Assembly (NCBI GenBank): GCA_050185825.1
Contig: JBFWZA010000003.1
Coordinates: forward strand, 62,001-126,000
Direction: 5' to 3'
DNA from: SZUA-309 sp050185825
GTDB taxonomy: Bacteria > Pseudomonadota > Gammaproteobacteria > Pseudomonadales > Azotimanducaceae
Length of the DNA: 64,000 nt
Shown: positions 40,670 to 50,117 of the stretch, piece by piece
How positions within the stretch are numbered: position 1 is the first letter of the stretch
How the letters are laid out: the number at the start of each line of letters is the position of its first letter
The notes under the pieces: model-generated
The model's database searches: none
What the model was told of the DNA's origin: nothing
Seen by the model: only the letters and a program-made list of their open reading frames with translations
Made by a program: the position numbers and the translations under genes

Positions 40670-42724
40670 TCAATCCCAGTGCAGCGTCACCGACGCGCGG
40701 ATGCTGCGCGGCTCCAGCGGGTGGAAGTGCACGTCCTCCACCCCTTCCGCCGGCTCTCCCTCGAGCCGCGAGGCATAGTAGTAGGAAATGTCGTCGTCGT
40801 CGGAGTCGAGCAGGTTGAAGGCGTCCAGCCTGAACTCGAGCGACTGCCAGCGGTAGGAGGCGCTCGCGTTGAGCAGCAGGGAGTCTCCGGAACGGACGGA
40901 GTTGTCCTCTATGAGCGGCGCCGTGCCCAGATAGCGAAGCCGCAGACCGGCGCCGAAGCCGTTCTCCCAGACCGCGTTGGCGCCGACGACGAAGGTCTCC
41001 TTCACCGCGCCGGGAATGCGGTCACCGCCACCCTGGTCCTGTTTGAACCTCGCATCGGTACTGGTATACGCCGCATTCAGCGACAGCCAGTCTGCTGCCT
41101 GCCAGAACCCGGTCAGCTCGATGCCGGTGCGCCGGGTAGCGCCGTTCGGCTCCACCGTGCCCGCATCGCCCACGTAGACGAGCTCAGAGTCGAGCTCGAG
41201 CCAGAAAGCAGCCAGGGTCGCGTTGAACGTGCTGCCCGACTCGAAGCGCAGGCCAAGCTCCGCGCCTTCCGACGGCACGAGCACGTCCACGGGCTCCACC
41301 GGCTCACCGGTCCCCGGATCGACGGAGATGGTGGCGCCACGCACGTCATTGGAGTGGAAGCCACGTCCCCAGCCCGCGTAGGCCTCGAGGGCATCCGAGA
41401 AGAGGTAGGCCAGGTTCAGCTTGGGACTGATCAGCTGGTCGCTGCCGCTGCCGCTGTTCTCACTGAGGTTCGCTGTCACGTCCCAGTCGTAGTAGTCGCC
41501 CCGCAGTCCAACCGTGGCGCGGAGACGATCGGTCACCGGGACCGCCGCCTCGCCATAGGCAGCGAGCGAGATCTCATCCACCTGATCCCGGCGCGTGACG
41601 TCAGTCCGGCTGCGGGCATCGGTACCGTAGAGCGCCACACGACGGATGTCGTCGTAACGGGCATCGCCACCCCAGCGCAGGGTGACAGCGCGCCCGCCGA
41701 CAGTCACCGGTCGCTCACCTTCCACCCAGGCGCCCCACACCACGCGATCATCGCGCTGCTCGAATTCGTCCCCTTCGACCGGATCGTCGAGAAAGTAGGT
41801 GAAGTTCGAGTACAGCGACAGCTCATAGTCGATCGCGTACACACCGGCATGCCAGGACTCGAAGTCGACGTCGGCCGTCAGCGCGTAGCGGCTGGTCTTG
41901 CCGCCGAGATCCGGATCGATGTAGCCGTACTCGTCGATCACCCCGGATTCAACGGCACGCTGTGGTATCTGGTCGGTCGCATCCCACTCACCTTCATACC
42001 CCTGAAACGTGGTGCGCGCGGTGCCGCCCCAGAGTTCAAAAGTCCCGCTGAGATAGCCCTTGTACTGGCGGAGATTCTCGTCCAGGTCCCACGGACCCTC
42101 GTACACGGTTGCGTCCACGGCCGCGAGGAGCGCTCCGGCACCGAGGTCGGTGCTGCCCGCCAGCATGGCGCGCCCGTAGCCGTACCCGCCGATGGTCGCG
42201 CTGACCAGCGACTCCGGCAGGCGGTCATAGAGGCTGAACTCGACGCTGCCGGCCGAGGAGAAGTCACCTTGCGCGGCGTGGTAGGGCCCTTTCCGGTAGC
42301 GCGCCGTCTTCACCAGCTCGGGAATGAGGAAGTTGAGATCGAGGTAGCCCTGGCCGTGGCCGTGCGTGCGCATGTTCACCGGTGTGCCGTCGACGCTGGC
42401 GGCGAAGTCGGTGCCGTGATCCAGATTGAATCCGCGCAGGAAGTACTGGTTGGCCTTGCCGGTGCCCGAGTGCTGGGTCGCCACCATGCCGGGAACGGAT
42501 TCCACCAGCTCGCCGACCCGCATGAGCGGCGGGATCTCGAAATCCTGATAGCCGACCAGCCCTTCGGAGGCGGACAGCGCCGAGCCGAGCTGCTGCTCGG
42601 CCCGACCGTAGACGATCATTTCCTCGATGGTGATCTCGGAGGTCGATGCCGCCAGCGGCCAGGGCAGACCCGACAGCCCGAGCAAGCAGCAGATCATGGC
42701 GCACAGCATGCGTCGAGCTGTCAT
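40670..42724 (-). CDS. TonB-dependent receptor, candidate nickel/metallophore transporter
   Basis: 684 residues with a signal peptide (to about 26). A plug domain follows (EEMIVYGRAEQQLGSAL as TonB-box region, GELVESVPGMVATQHSGTGKANQYFLRGFNLDHGTDF), then a 22-strand type barrel. The barrel has HGHGQGYLDLNF, a His-rich segment near the plug. It is transcribed from downstream of nikR on the same strand, with a dyad in the 79-bp gap, so NikR repression and nickel-chelate uptake are the best hypothesis. The ligand itself is inferred. Confidence 0.85.
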   Translation of the reverse strand: MTARRMLCAMICCLLGLSGLPWPLAASTSEITIEEMIVYGRAEQQLGSALSASEGLVGYQDFEIPPLMRVGELVESVPGMVATQHSGTGKANQYFLRGFNLDHGTDFAASVDGTPVNMRTHGHGQGYLDLNFLIPELVKTARYRKGPYHAAQGDFSSAGSVEFSLYDRLPESLVSATIGGYGYGRAMLAGSTDLGAGALLAAVDATVYEGPWDLDENLRQYKGYLSGTFELWGGTARTTFQGYEGEWDATDQIPQRAVESGVIDEYGYIDPDLGGKTSRYALTADVDFESWHAGVYAIDYELSLYSNFTYFLDDPVEGDEFEQRDDRVVWGAWVEGERPVTVGGRAVTLRWGGDARYDDIRRVALYGTDARSRTDVTRRDQVDEISLAAYGEAAVPVTDRLRATVGLRGDYYDWDVTANLSENSGSGSDQLISPKLNLAYLFSDALEAYAGWGRGFHSNDVRGATISVDPGTGEPVEPVDVLVPSEGAELGLRFESGSTFNATLAAFWLELDSELVYVGDAGTVEPNGATRRTGIELTGFWQAADWLSLNAAYTSTDARFKQDQGGGDRIPGAVKETFVVGANAVWENGFGAGLRLRYLGTAPLIEDNSVRSGDSLLLNASASYRWQSLEFRLDAFNLLDSDDDDISYYYASRLEGEPAEGVEDVHFHPLEPRSIRASVTLHWD

Positions 42725-42761
42725 GGCAATACGTCCCCACCCTTCTCGAAGGCGGGCAACG

Positions 42762-42786
42762 TAGCACGAAATAGAAATTAGTGCTA
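42762..42786. promoter_or_regulatory. dyad upstream of the TonB receptor, candidate NikR operator
   Basis: TAGCAC-N13-GTGCTA (inverted repeat) lies in the AT-rich 79-bp gap between nikR's stop and the receptor's start. E. coli NikR recognises GTATGA-N16-TCATAC, so the half-site differs, but placement next to nikR and within a likely promoter is suggestive. Confidence 0.5.
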
Positions 42787-42803
42787 ACGCCTTGCGGCGC
42801 AGG

Positions 42804-43241
42804 CTAACGGGTCTCTGACGGGGCGGTCTCGTGCGGTTGGGCGGGACTGAGAAAGAGTCGCCCCTGACGGACGCCCTTCATGGCGATCAGCGCATCGGCG
42901 AGCTCCCGGACTTTCCCGGCGCGCCCTCTGACCACGACGACCTCCAGACAGTCATCGTGATCGAGATGCACGTGCATCGTGGACACGATGCAGGCGTGAT
43001 GATCGTGCTGCAGCGCAGTGATCCGATCACCGAGATGGCGGGTGCTGTGCGAGTAGACGAGGGTTACGGTGCCCACCACCTCGGTACGCTCATCGGGCCC
43101 GGGGTCCGTTGCCAGGGCGTCGCGGATCAGATCTCTGAACGCCTCGGAGCGGCTGGGGTAGTGATGTTTCTCGAGATAGGCATCGAAGTCGGCGAGCAGG
43201 TCACCCTCGATCGCCACCCCGATACGGCTCAGTTCGGACAT
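42804..43241 (-). CDS. nikR: nickel-responsive transcriptional regulator NikR
   Basis: 145 residues. The ribbon-helix-helix DNA-binding N-terminus (SRIGVAIEGDLLADFDAYLEKHHYPSRSEAFRDLIRDAL) is followed by the ACT-like metal domain. The square-planar nickel ligands correspond to His79, His90, His92 and Cys98 (THVHxxHDDCLE: MHVHLDHDDC), each three residues later than E. coli His76/87/89/Cys95. It represses nickel uptake genes when nickel is abundant. The TonB receptor gene lies immediately downstream. Confidence 0.95.
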   Translation of the reverse strand: MSELSRIGVAIEGDLLADFDAYLEKHHYPSRSEAFRDLIRDALATDPGPDERTEVVGTVTLVYSHSTRHLGDRITALQHDHHACIVSTMHVHLDHDDCLEVVVVRGRAGKVRELADALIAMKGVRQGRLFLSPAQPHETAPSETR

Positions 43242-43290
43242 GAGTGGAGCCTAACCGCCACGACGCGCTGCGACAATCCGCACGCTGCCG

Positions 43291-43887
43291 TCAGTCCTCA
43301 CGGCCCTTCCGCCGCTGGATGCCTGCGGTCAGCACCAGACGCATGGCATCCTCCACGCCGATGTCGAGCCGCGTGAGGCGCGAGCGCGGGATGAGCAGCG
43401 TGAATCCGCCGATCTGGTAGCTGAGCGGCAGGTAGACGGCGACCGGCGAGTCCGCGCCCGGCTCGGTGAGGGAAGCCGGCCGGTCGTCCGTGACGAAGCC
43501 GATCAGACGGATGTCGTTGTCCAGCACGTCGACGCTCACCACCGACGAGCCTTCCGTCGGCCGCCGGCGGGAGAAGAAGTCGAAGAAATCGCTGAGCGCG
43601 CTGTACACCGTCTTCACCAGTGGCACGCCTTCGAACAGGCGCATCAGTGCGTCCCACAGACGGCCGATGAGGAACGTCTGCACCAGCACGCCCACGACGT
43701 AGATGATGGCCACGCCCAGGGCGAAGCCGAGGCCGGGCAGGTAGTACCGCTCCGGCAGCAGAAAGAGAAACACGGGGCGCAGCAGGGCTTCCGTCGCCAT
43801 CGCCAGCCAGACCACGAGCCAGACGGTCAGCGCCGCCGGCAACACGGCGCCGAGCCCGCGCAGAAAGGTGGTGGTGATGTGGCTCAT
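43291..43887 (-). CDS. DUF502 family inner-membrane protein
   Basis: 198 residues from ATG 43887 (MSHITTTFLRGLGAVLPA). The longer open frame overlaps the divergent PPOX gene's 5' region. Two membrane segments (about 11-32 and 51-72) and the family marks LPALTVWLVVWL and FEGVPLVKTVYSALSDFFDFF are clear. Function is unknown; relatives are found near envelope genes. Confidence 0.87.
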   Translation of the reverse strand: MSHITTTFLRGLGAVLPAALTVWLVVWLAMATEALLRPVFLFLLPERYYLPGLGFALGVAIIYVVGVLVQTFLIGRLWDALMRLFEGVPLVKTVYSALSDFFDFFSRRRPTEGSSVVSVDVLDNDIRLIGFVTDDRPASLTEPGADSPVAVYLPLSYQIGGFTLLIPRSRLTRLDIGVEDAMRLVLTAGIQRRKGRED

Positions 43888-43958
43888 GATGGTTGCTCGC
43901 TGCGGATGGCGCGTTATCTTAGCAGAGCAACCCTCAGGGACCGGATTGGAGACGACGG

Positions 43959-44447
43959 ATGCCACTGTCCAGAAAGCTCGCCCTCGACGACGGGCAGATC
44001 GAGGAACTCATGACCACCTGCTGGAACTGCCGGATCGCCACCATCGGCCCCGGCCAGCGCATCAACCTCACCCCGATGTGGTTCGGCTGGGCAGGCGGCA
44101 AGGTGTACATCTACGGGCGCGGCCAGAAGGTGGTCAACCTCCGGCGCAACCCCACCTGCACGATCATCGTCGACCGCAACGAGAAGTTCCCCGAGCTGCA
44201 GGCCGTCATGATGCAGGGCAAGGCAACCGTGCTGGAGGACGCCGCGGCAGAGGCGGCGGACCCGCATCTCGCCGAGGCCCGCGCCCAGATCGGCAGGAAA
44301 TACAACGGTGGGCACGGCCGGCCGCCCGTGGACGATCCGCAGCCCATGGCGGCCACGGCTCGAGGCAGCAACGGTCGCTGGATGGTGTTTCAGCCGGAAT
44401 CGACGGTGACCTGGGACAACTTCAAGCTCGCCAGCCTGCGATCCTGA
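43959..44447 (+). CDS. pyridoxamine 5'-phosphate oxidase-family (split-barrel) protein
   Basis: 162 residues from ATG 43959. The split-barrel fold is suggested by RIATIGPGQRINLTPMWFGWAGGKVYIYGRGQKVVNLRRNPTCTIIVD and the W-rich end MVFQPESTVTWDNFKL. Such proteins bind FMN or F420. The GRPPVDDPQPMAATARG loop is unusual. It starts 71 bp from the divergent DUF502 gene and converges on the lipoprotein gene. Confidence 0.85.
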   Translation: MPLSRKLALDDGQIEELMTTCWNCRIATIGPGQRINLTPMWFGWAGGKVYIYGRGQKVVNLRRNPTCTIIVDRNEKFPELQAVMMQGKATVLEDAAAEAADPHLAEARAQIGRKYNGGHGRPPVDDPQPMAATARGSNGRWMVFQPESTVTWDNFKLASLRS

Positions 44448-44462
44448 GGCATCCGGTCGCGA

Positions 44463-45548
44463 TCAGCGGCTCACGGGTACCGTGAGCACCGGACCGGGCG
44501 TGCCCGACGTGCTCTCGGCGATGCTCACCGACCAGAGCGCGGTGAGCAACCTGAAGTACCCCTTGGTGGCCAGATCGTCGTCGTCGATGTAGAACCAGTG
44601 GTCGCCGTGGGGCACGGCCACGGCGGCTCCTGCCGGCCGCGAGGCCGCCGCACGGACGCGCAGCCCCTGACCTGCAGGCCCCAGCGGCGGATACACCAGG
44701 GTCGTGCCCGCCGCCAGGTCGTCCGCCGGCACCTCGACGGCCGCGGCGAGGAGCTCGGCCAGGCGCATCACCGAGCGCGTCAGTATGCCCACACCGCCCG
44801 TCGGGCGTCCGTCGATGGCGAGCGACACGGGCAGCACCAGCGGCCGCTCCTCTCGCGACGGTCCATCCAGTCCCAGAAGCGAGATCAGCTCGCCCGCCTG
44901 CTCGAAGGTCGCCGCGTCCCCCGTCTCGATCACCATCGAGTAGCGCTCCGGATGGTCCGGATCCTCCACCCAGTGCAGCCTCTGCCGCCGGGTCAGCGAC
45001 GACAGGATCTCCACCAGACGGTCGAAGCGGGGATCCGCCTCGTTACCGGGAAACAGGAAATCCGGATTGCGGATGCCGTTGACGCTGGCAATGAGCACCC
45101 GGAAGACGGGCTCGGGATCGAAGTACGCCGCGGAAAGGCTCGCGAGCACCTGCATGCCCACCGGCGTGGTGAGCTGGCTGATATAGCGCTGACCCGCCAC
45201 CGGAACGTAGGAGATGGTCGGGTTCTCCTCGTAAATCGCGTGAGCGGTCAGCGGGACCAGGTTGCCGTCATAGTTGTCGCCGTCGCCGAATCTCAGCTGG
45301 ATCGATGATCCCGCGGTGATCCGGACGTTGGCCGTCACGCTGGCAACCGACAGCAGGCTCGTCTGTCGCCCGTAACGGCTGCGGACCAGCGCCGTCAGCA
45401 TCTGCTCGCTGCCGGTCTCGGCGATGGCCTCGTTGTAGGCGATCCGGCCGCTGCCGATGGTACGCGGGCCGGCGATGGTGCATCCGCAGAGCAGTGCCGC
45501 GCACAGCAGCAACGCCACCCATGAGCCGCTGGCCGCGGATCCGGTCAC
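44463..45548 (-). CDS. outer-membrane lipoprotein, hypothetical
   Basis: 361 residues from GTG 45548, which overlaps the DUF3604 stop (GTGA). The lipobox LCGC puts the lipidated cysteine at Cys23 (LLLCAALLCGCTI). The mature part holds beta-rich repeats (SIQLRFGDGDNYDGNLVPLTAHAIYEENPTISYVPVAG) and a long C-terminal domain with WFYIDDDDLATKGYFRLL. I recognise no family. The gene is the last of the TonB/DUF3604/P450 run. Confidence 0.8.
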   Translation of the reverse strand: MTGSAASGSWVALLLCAALLCGCTIAGPRTIGSGRIAYNEAIAETGSEQMLTALVRSRYGRQTSLLSVASVTANVRITAGSSIQLRFGDGDNYDGNLVPLTAHAIYEENPTISYVPVAGQRYISQLTTPVGMQVLASLSAAYFDPEPVFRVLIASVNGIRNPDFLFPGNEADPRFDRLVEILSSLTRRQRLHWVEDPDHPERYSMVIETGDAATFEQAGELISLLGLDGPSREERPLVLPVSLAIDGRPTGGVGILTRSVMRLAELLAAAVEVPADDLAAGTTLVYPPLGPAGQGLRVRAAASRPAGAAVAVPHGDHWFYIDDDDLATKGYFRLLTALWSVSIAESTSGTPGPVLTVPVSR

Positions 45549-47764
45549 CGTTCCTCCACCCGCTCGACCCGGTAGTTCGCGTAGCCGAACTCGTTGCCGC
45601 GGGCGGCGTGGTATCGGCCGTCCAGCTCGTACACCTCGATGTCCACGCTCTGGCCGCCCACGTCGGTGATCAGCCGGCCGTCGCGGATCACGTAGGACGC
45701 CGTCGCCCCGGCGGCGAAGGTGTGCACCACGTTGCCGAGCCGGCCATCCTCCGGCGCTTCGCTCTCCAGGCCAGTGACCAGGCGCCGACCGTCCTTGCCG
45801 TAAAAAAGGTCGTAACGGCGCTCGGACACCGTGTTCTCGACGCGCAGCGTGTTGCCCACCGCAAACTCCGTCAGTGCGGCATCGTCCAGCCGCCTGGCAC
45901 CCCGCGCCAGGAGATCCGCGACCGTCGTCCCCGGCTCGCGTCGCGACCGCGCAGACTCGGAAGGCGTGTACCAGATCGGCGAGGACCAGGCCCGCTCCTG
46001 GGTGGTGAGCGGGATCCCTTCCGGCGGCATCTGACCCTGAGCGCGCGACTGAATCAGCGTCCAACGCGGGGTGGGGATCTCCAGCACGCGCACGTAATAA
46101 AAGGCATCGAGCGACGGGTCGAACGCCGGATCGGTCCACACCACCTTGAGCTCGGCCGCACCGATGGTGTTGGCGTAGGTCGCGTCGGAGAAATTCACCG
46201 TGTTGCCCACCGGACCTATCCGCTGCGTGTTCGGGTCCAGCGCCCGATCGCCGGACCAGGCCACGTCGAAGATCTTCTCGAAGCTCTGGCCTCGGTCACT
46301 CCAGCCCTTGACGATCTGGATGCGGTCCAGGTTGCCGCTGTCCGGATCCTTGACCGCATGCACCACGAAGACCGGCGCCGAGGCGGGCTCGGGGGGCAGA
46401 TCTCCCCCCATGACCGCGCCTTCGGCGTAGGCGCGCCCCACCCAGCCCGTCTCGTCCAGGAGCGCCGGCGTGAACGCCCAGCCGCCGAAGAACCGCAGCC
46501 GGATGCGGACCCCGCTGGTGGCGTAGGTCTCCCGGCGCTTCAGGGCATCGAAGATGGCGTCACGCGAGTTCTCCTCGGCCCACACCGCACTCAGTCCCGG
46601 CGGGCTGAGCTGCCGGTTGTCCAGATTCATCTGCTTGACGGCGCTCAGGCGCATTTCCGGTGTGCCGTCCATGCTGCCGTGCATGCCGAACCAGTTGTCC
46701 TGGCGGTAGCCGGTGGCCGCATTGTGGCTGTCCGAGCCGGCAACCAGGCCGAACTTGTACGGATTGAATCCCGAGATGCCCTGCAGGGTCAGGCCATCCC
46801 GGTAAGCGTGGCGGACGTAGCTGCCGTGCTGCCTGGGAACGCCCGTTTCTCCGAGCAGCTTCCACTCGAGCAGCTCGTAGCCTGCGAACTCGTCATTCGG
46901 CGAGAGCAGCGGCGTGGTCTCCGACGTGCCCTTCCCCTGCTTGATCTCCGTGAGCGGCTCGTTGCGCAGCCGGCTGGCGGCCCAGGCCGCGTCGATGGGC
47001 CGGCCTTTCAGATCCGCATCGGTGGGGAACATGAGGCCGTCCGAGAGGTTGCCGTTGTGGGAGATGGCGAGAAGGTCGTTGCCCGCCTCCCGCTGCCGGT
47101 CCATCCAGGCCCAGAGGTCCACCGGATCCCCGGACTCGATGGCATCGAGGATCAGATCCGGCACCTTCTTCGAGTCGCGGAAGAAGATGTTCCGGTGCAT
47201 GTTCTTGTTGCCAGGCTGTGCCGTCCACTCGTAGGCGGGAAAGGTGGTCAGCACACCGGGCTCGTAGTACTCGTCCGCAATAGCCACCAGCCGGCTCCAG
47301 AGGGTGCGCAGCACCTCCGGATCCCGGAAGGCCTCGATGGGGCGCTGGTTGACCACGCTCTTCGCCAGCAGCATGTAGGCCGCCAGCGGCTCCACACCGG
47401 CGCCGATATCCAGCGCCTTCGCCCACACCGGATGGCGCTCGTGCAGGATGGAATCCGGATCGCTGGCCAGCAGGAAGGCACCCATGTAGCCCGCGTGCTC
47501 GGTAACGCCGATCCAGTCCAACGGTTTCGAGATGCGAACGGGGTAGCCCAGCGGGTGGTTGATGGTCTCACCGCGGGCGTACCGGTAGGCCTCGGCAGGG
47601 CCGTTGTAAGTGCCTCCGGAGATGGCATAGGCATCGATCGACCAGCTGGTGTGCATGTGGGTCTCACCGAAGTACACCTCCCGATCCGATTCCGCCGCGT
47701 AAGGCGGGGCACCGGTGGTCAGCATCAGGGTGAGGAGAAAGAAAGACTTCAGTTTTCCAAGCAT
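45545..47764 (-). CDS. exported DUF3604 protein, copy 2
   Basis: 739 residues from ATG 47764 with a signal peptide (to about residue 24). PHP-like metal residues are YFGETHMHTSWSIDAY, GVTEHAGYMG, HNGNLSDGLMF, GSDSHNAATGYRQDNWFG. These are shared with copy 1 at 50791. Near the end TQERAWSSPIWYTPS is shared with QERAWSSPIWYAP of copy 1. The family is predicted to be a metal-dependent hydrolase, exported here. It is 98 bp after the GST gene. Confidence 0.9.
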   Translation of the reverse strand: MLGKLKSFFLLTLMLTTGAPPYAAESDREVYFGETHMHTSWSIDAYAISGGTYNGPAEAYRYARGETINHPLGYPVRISKPLDWIGVTEHAGYMGAFLLASDPDSILHERHPVWAKALDIGAGVEPLAAYMLLAKSVVNQRPIEAFRDPEVLRTLWSRLVAIADEYYEPGVLTTFPAYEWTAQPGNKNMHRNIFFRDSKKVPDLILDAIESGDPVDLWAWMDRQREAGNDLLAISHNGNLSDGLMFPTDADLKGRPIDAAWAASRLRNEPLTEIKQGKGTSETTPLLSPNDEFAGYELLEWKLLGETGVPRQHGSYVRHAYRDGLTLQGISGFNPYKFGLVAGSDSHNAATGYRQDNWFGMHGSMDGTPEMRLSAVKQMNLDNRQLSPPGLSAVWAEENSRDAIFDALKRRETYATSGVRIRLRFFGGWAFTPALLDETGWVGRAYAEGAVMGGDLPPEPASAPVFVVHAVKDPDSGNLDRIQIVKGWSDRGQSFEKIFDVAWSGDRALDPNTQRIGPVGNTVNFSDATYANTIGAAELKVVWTDPAFDPSLDAFYYVRVLEIPTPRWTLIQSRAQGQMPPEGIPLTTQERAWSSPIWYTPSESARSRREPGTTVADLLARGARRLDDAALTEFAVGNTLRVENTVSERRYDLFYGKDGRRLVTGLESEAPEDGRLGNVVHTFAAGATASYVIRDGRLITDVGGQSVDIEVYELDGRYHAARGNEFGYANYRVERVEER

Positions 47765-47862
47765 GGCGTTTTCTTCTGCGGGGACGCTCCAGACCGTAAC
47801 CCTAGCCAGCCACGCCGGACCGGGTCTTGCCATTTAGCGTCAGTTCCGCAGGCCGGGAGCGT

Positions 47863-48870
47863 TCAGTCGAAGAGCCCGTCGGCCAGCCCGGTATCGTGCA
47901 GCCAGGCAACGACCGGGCGCTGCTCGTCCACCGTGAGCTGGTGCTCGATCCGCTCCATCACCATCCGCCGGGACCGCTCCGGATAGGGCCGGGTCAGATA
48001 GCTCACCGGTTCGCCGTAGACCTCCGCCTGAAAGGCTCTGGCGCCGGCCTGCAGCGCGTCGCGGTTGGCGAGCACGAAGGGTCGGTAAGTGTCCTGCATC
48101 TCGCCGAGCACGAAGCGGGCAAAGCCCGTGGATTCCGGAAACGGCGCCAGTTCGCCATCTCCCCTCCACCCATCGGCTTCCCGTTCGCACCAGGCCACCA
48201 CAGTGGGATAGTCCGATACCACGCGCCTGGGGTCCGGATCCATGAGCGTGTGGGCGCGCAGACCGCCCAGCACCACGCAGTCGAGCGCAGTCGGCCGATC
48301 GCCAAGCAGAAACCGGGTCTCGGCGAACTGGGTTTCCATGGCAGCGAGAAGACGTTCGTATTCCGCTTCCGCGGCCTCCTGCTGACGTGCAGAGTCCGTG
48401 CCGGTGGCGCGACAGGCGCGGGGGCCCCAGTCGCGCACCCGGGCAGCCATGCTCTCGTCGCCTTGTGCAATTCTCAGCGACGCGAATGCCGCGCTCTCCG
48501 GATAGTGCCACCGGTAATGGACCATGGTCCGGGCGATCCACTCGTCGAAGTACTCCTCGAGCACATGCACCAGCACGCCGAGTGCTCCGGAGGGGAACAT
48601 CCGGCGCAGCGGATAGCGGCTGTCGAGCAGCTGGAGAATGGGGGTCGTGTCGGCGATCATCCAGTTCTCCGGCGTCTGCAGCACCGGCACCTGGTGGGTA
48701 CCTGAACGCTGCTCCACCTCGGCGGTGTTGTCCCGGCTCTTTGCCCGGAACTCGAACGGCACGCCATAGAACTTCAGTGCGGCTTCCAGCTTGCGGGTGA
48801 AGTAGCTGAGCTCACCGCCGTAGAGCACGTAGCCGGGGAATGGACCCGCCGGATTCTCTGAATTCGTCAT
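47863..48870 (-). CDS. glutathione S-transferase family protein
   Basis: 335 residues, longer than the usual 200-230. The thioredoxin-like N-terminal domain is VLYGGELSYFTRKLEAALKFYGVPFE through GTHQVPVLQTPENWMIADTTPILQLLD, with Pro of VPVL in the cis position. The all-alpha domain then extends into a second helical stretch to the C-terminus. It overlaps the P450 stop (ATGA). It could conjugate or isomerise an oxidised product of the P450. Confidence 0.85.
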   Translation of the reverse strand: MTNSENPAGPFPGYVLYGGELSYFTRKLEAALKFYGVPFEFRAKSRDNTAEVEQRSGTHQVPVLQTPENWMIADTTPILQLLDSRYPLRRMFPSGALGVLVHVLEEYFDEWIARTMVHYRWHYPESAAFASLRIAQGDESMAARVRDWGPRACRATGTDSARQQEAAEAEYERLLAAMETQFAETRFLLGDRPTALDCVVLGGLRAHTLMDPDPRRVVSDYPTVVAWCEREADGWRGDGELAPFPESTGFARFVLGEMQDTYRPFVLANRDALQAGARAFQAEVYGEPVSYLTRPYPERSRRMVMERIEHQLTVDEQRPVVAWLHDTGLADGLFD

Positions 48871-50117
48871 CGCGGTTTCCTGGCAGGATGCAGCCGAACC
48901 GGGAGACTGGCATAGCCGTGCACGAAGTTCGAGCGGATGCGCACCGGTTCTCCGACGACCTCCACCTGCTCGAACCGCCCGAGGAGTTCTTCCCAGAGCA
49001 CGCGTAGCTGCATCTCCGCCAGCCGGTTACCCATGCAGCGGTGCACGCCGAAACCGAAAGCCATGTGCGCTCGGGCGTTCTCCCGATCAATACGGAACGC
49101 ATCGGCATCGCTGAAGACGGATTCGTCGCGGTTGCCCGAGATGTACCACATCACCACCCGGTCTCCCGCACGGATCCTTCTGCCCCGGAGATCGGTGTCC
49201 GTCAGTGCGGTGCGCCGCATGTGCGCCAGCGGCGTCTGCCAGCGGATGATCTCCGAGATCATGTTCGGGATGAGCGAGGGGGCATTGCGCAGCTTGTCGT
49301 ACTCCGCTGGAAAGCGATTGAGCGCGTAGACGCCACCGCTGATGGAGTTCCGGGTGGTATCGTTGCCGCCGACGATCAGGAGCGCCAGATTTCCCAGGAA
49401 TTCCAGTGGCGGCATGTTCTGAAAAGCGTCGCTGTTCGCCATCATGGAGACGAAGTCGTTGCCGGGCCGGCCCTTTCTGGTTTCCCAGAGCCGATTGAAG
49501 TACACCAGGCACTCCATGAGCTCTGCCCGGCGATCTTCCTCCGTCATCCCCGTCGCGCCGACCTGCTCTGCCGAGGAGGTGATGCAATCCGACCAGTAGG
49601 TGAGTCTGCGCCGCTCTTCGAACGGAAAGTCGAACAGCGTCGCGAGCATCTGTGTGGTGAGCTCGATCGACACGTGGTCGACCCAGTCGAACGTTTCTCC
49701 GATGGGCAGCTGATCGAGGATTCCGAGGACGCGCTCGCGAATGACAGGCTCAAGATTCGCGAGGTTTCTGGGCGATACGGCCCCCATTACGCCCTTGCGC
49801 TGCGCATCGTGCTTGGGTGGATCCGTTTCGATGAAGCTCTCGAGCGCGAAGCCTTCCGGCGGATCGCCGATGGCGATCGTCGGCGAGGACGAGAAGATCT
49901 GGTGGTGCGTATCCACGTACTTGATGTCCGGGTAGGTGGTCACGGACCAGTACGAACCGAACGGGCTGTCCGGAGTGTAGTGCACCGGATCTTCCCGTCT
50001 GAGACGCTCGAAGAGCGCCCAGTGTTTACCCCGCTCGTACAGGCTGCTGTCCGAGACGTCGATGCTCTCGAGCGTCGGCTGCGAGGAACCTGCGGCAGAC
50101 AGTTCGTTTGCGCTCAT
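48867..50117 (-). CDS. cytochrome P450
   Basis: 416 residues from the ATG at 50117, which overlaps the stop of the DUF1330-like gene (ATGA). The I-helix has IVGGNDTTRNS, the heme loop is FGFGVHRCMG with Cys361, and TDPPKHDAQRKGV marks the family's N-terminal half. It belongs to bacterial P450s of the CYP125/142-like style that act on sterol or long alkyl side chains, by resemblance only. No ferredoxin is nearby. Confidence 0.93.
   Translation of the reverse strand: MSANELSAAGSSQPTLESIDVSDSSLYERGKHWALFERLRREDPVHYTPDSPFGSYWSVTTYPDIKYVDTHHQIFSSSPTIAIGDPPEGFALESFIETDPPKHDAQRKGVMGAVSPRNLANLEPVIRERVLGILDQLPIGETFDWVDHVSIELTTQMLATLFDFPFEERRRLTYWSDCITSSAEQVGATGMTEEDRRAELMECLVYFNRLWETRKGRPGNDFVSMMANSDAFQNMPPLEFLGNLALLIVGGNDTTRNSISGGVYALNRFPAEYDKLRNAPSLIPNMISEIIRWQTPLAHMRRTALTDTDLRGRRIRAGDRVVMWYISGNRDESVFSDADAFRIDRENARAHMAFGFGVHRCMGNRLAEMQLRVLWEELLGRFEQVEVVGEPVRIRSNFVHGYASLPVRLHPARKPR

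Noticed and set aside
40679..42781. 700-codon plus-strand open frame opposite the TonB receptor
   Set aside because: It is His/Arg/Val rich, has no domain-like segments, and mirrors the codon pattern of the real gene; long antisense frames are common in GC-rich DNA.
45494..47986. 830-codon plus-strand open frame opposite a DUF3604 gene
   Set aside because: Arg/His/Gln-rich with no motif; the minus strand encodes a clear DUF3604 protein with a signal peptide.
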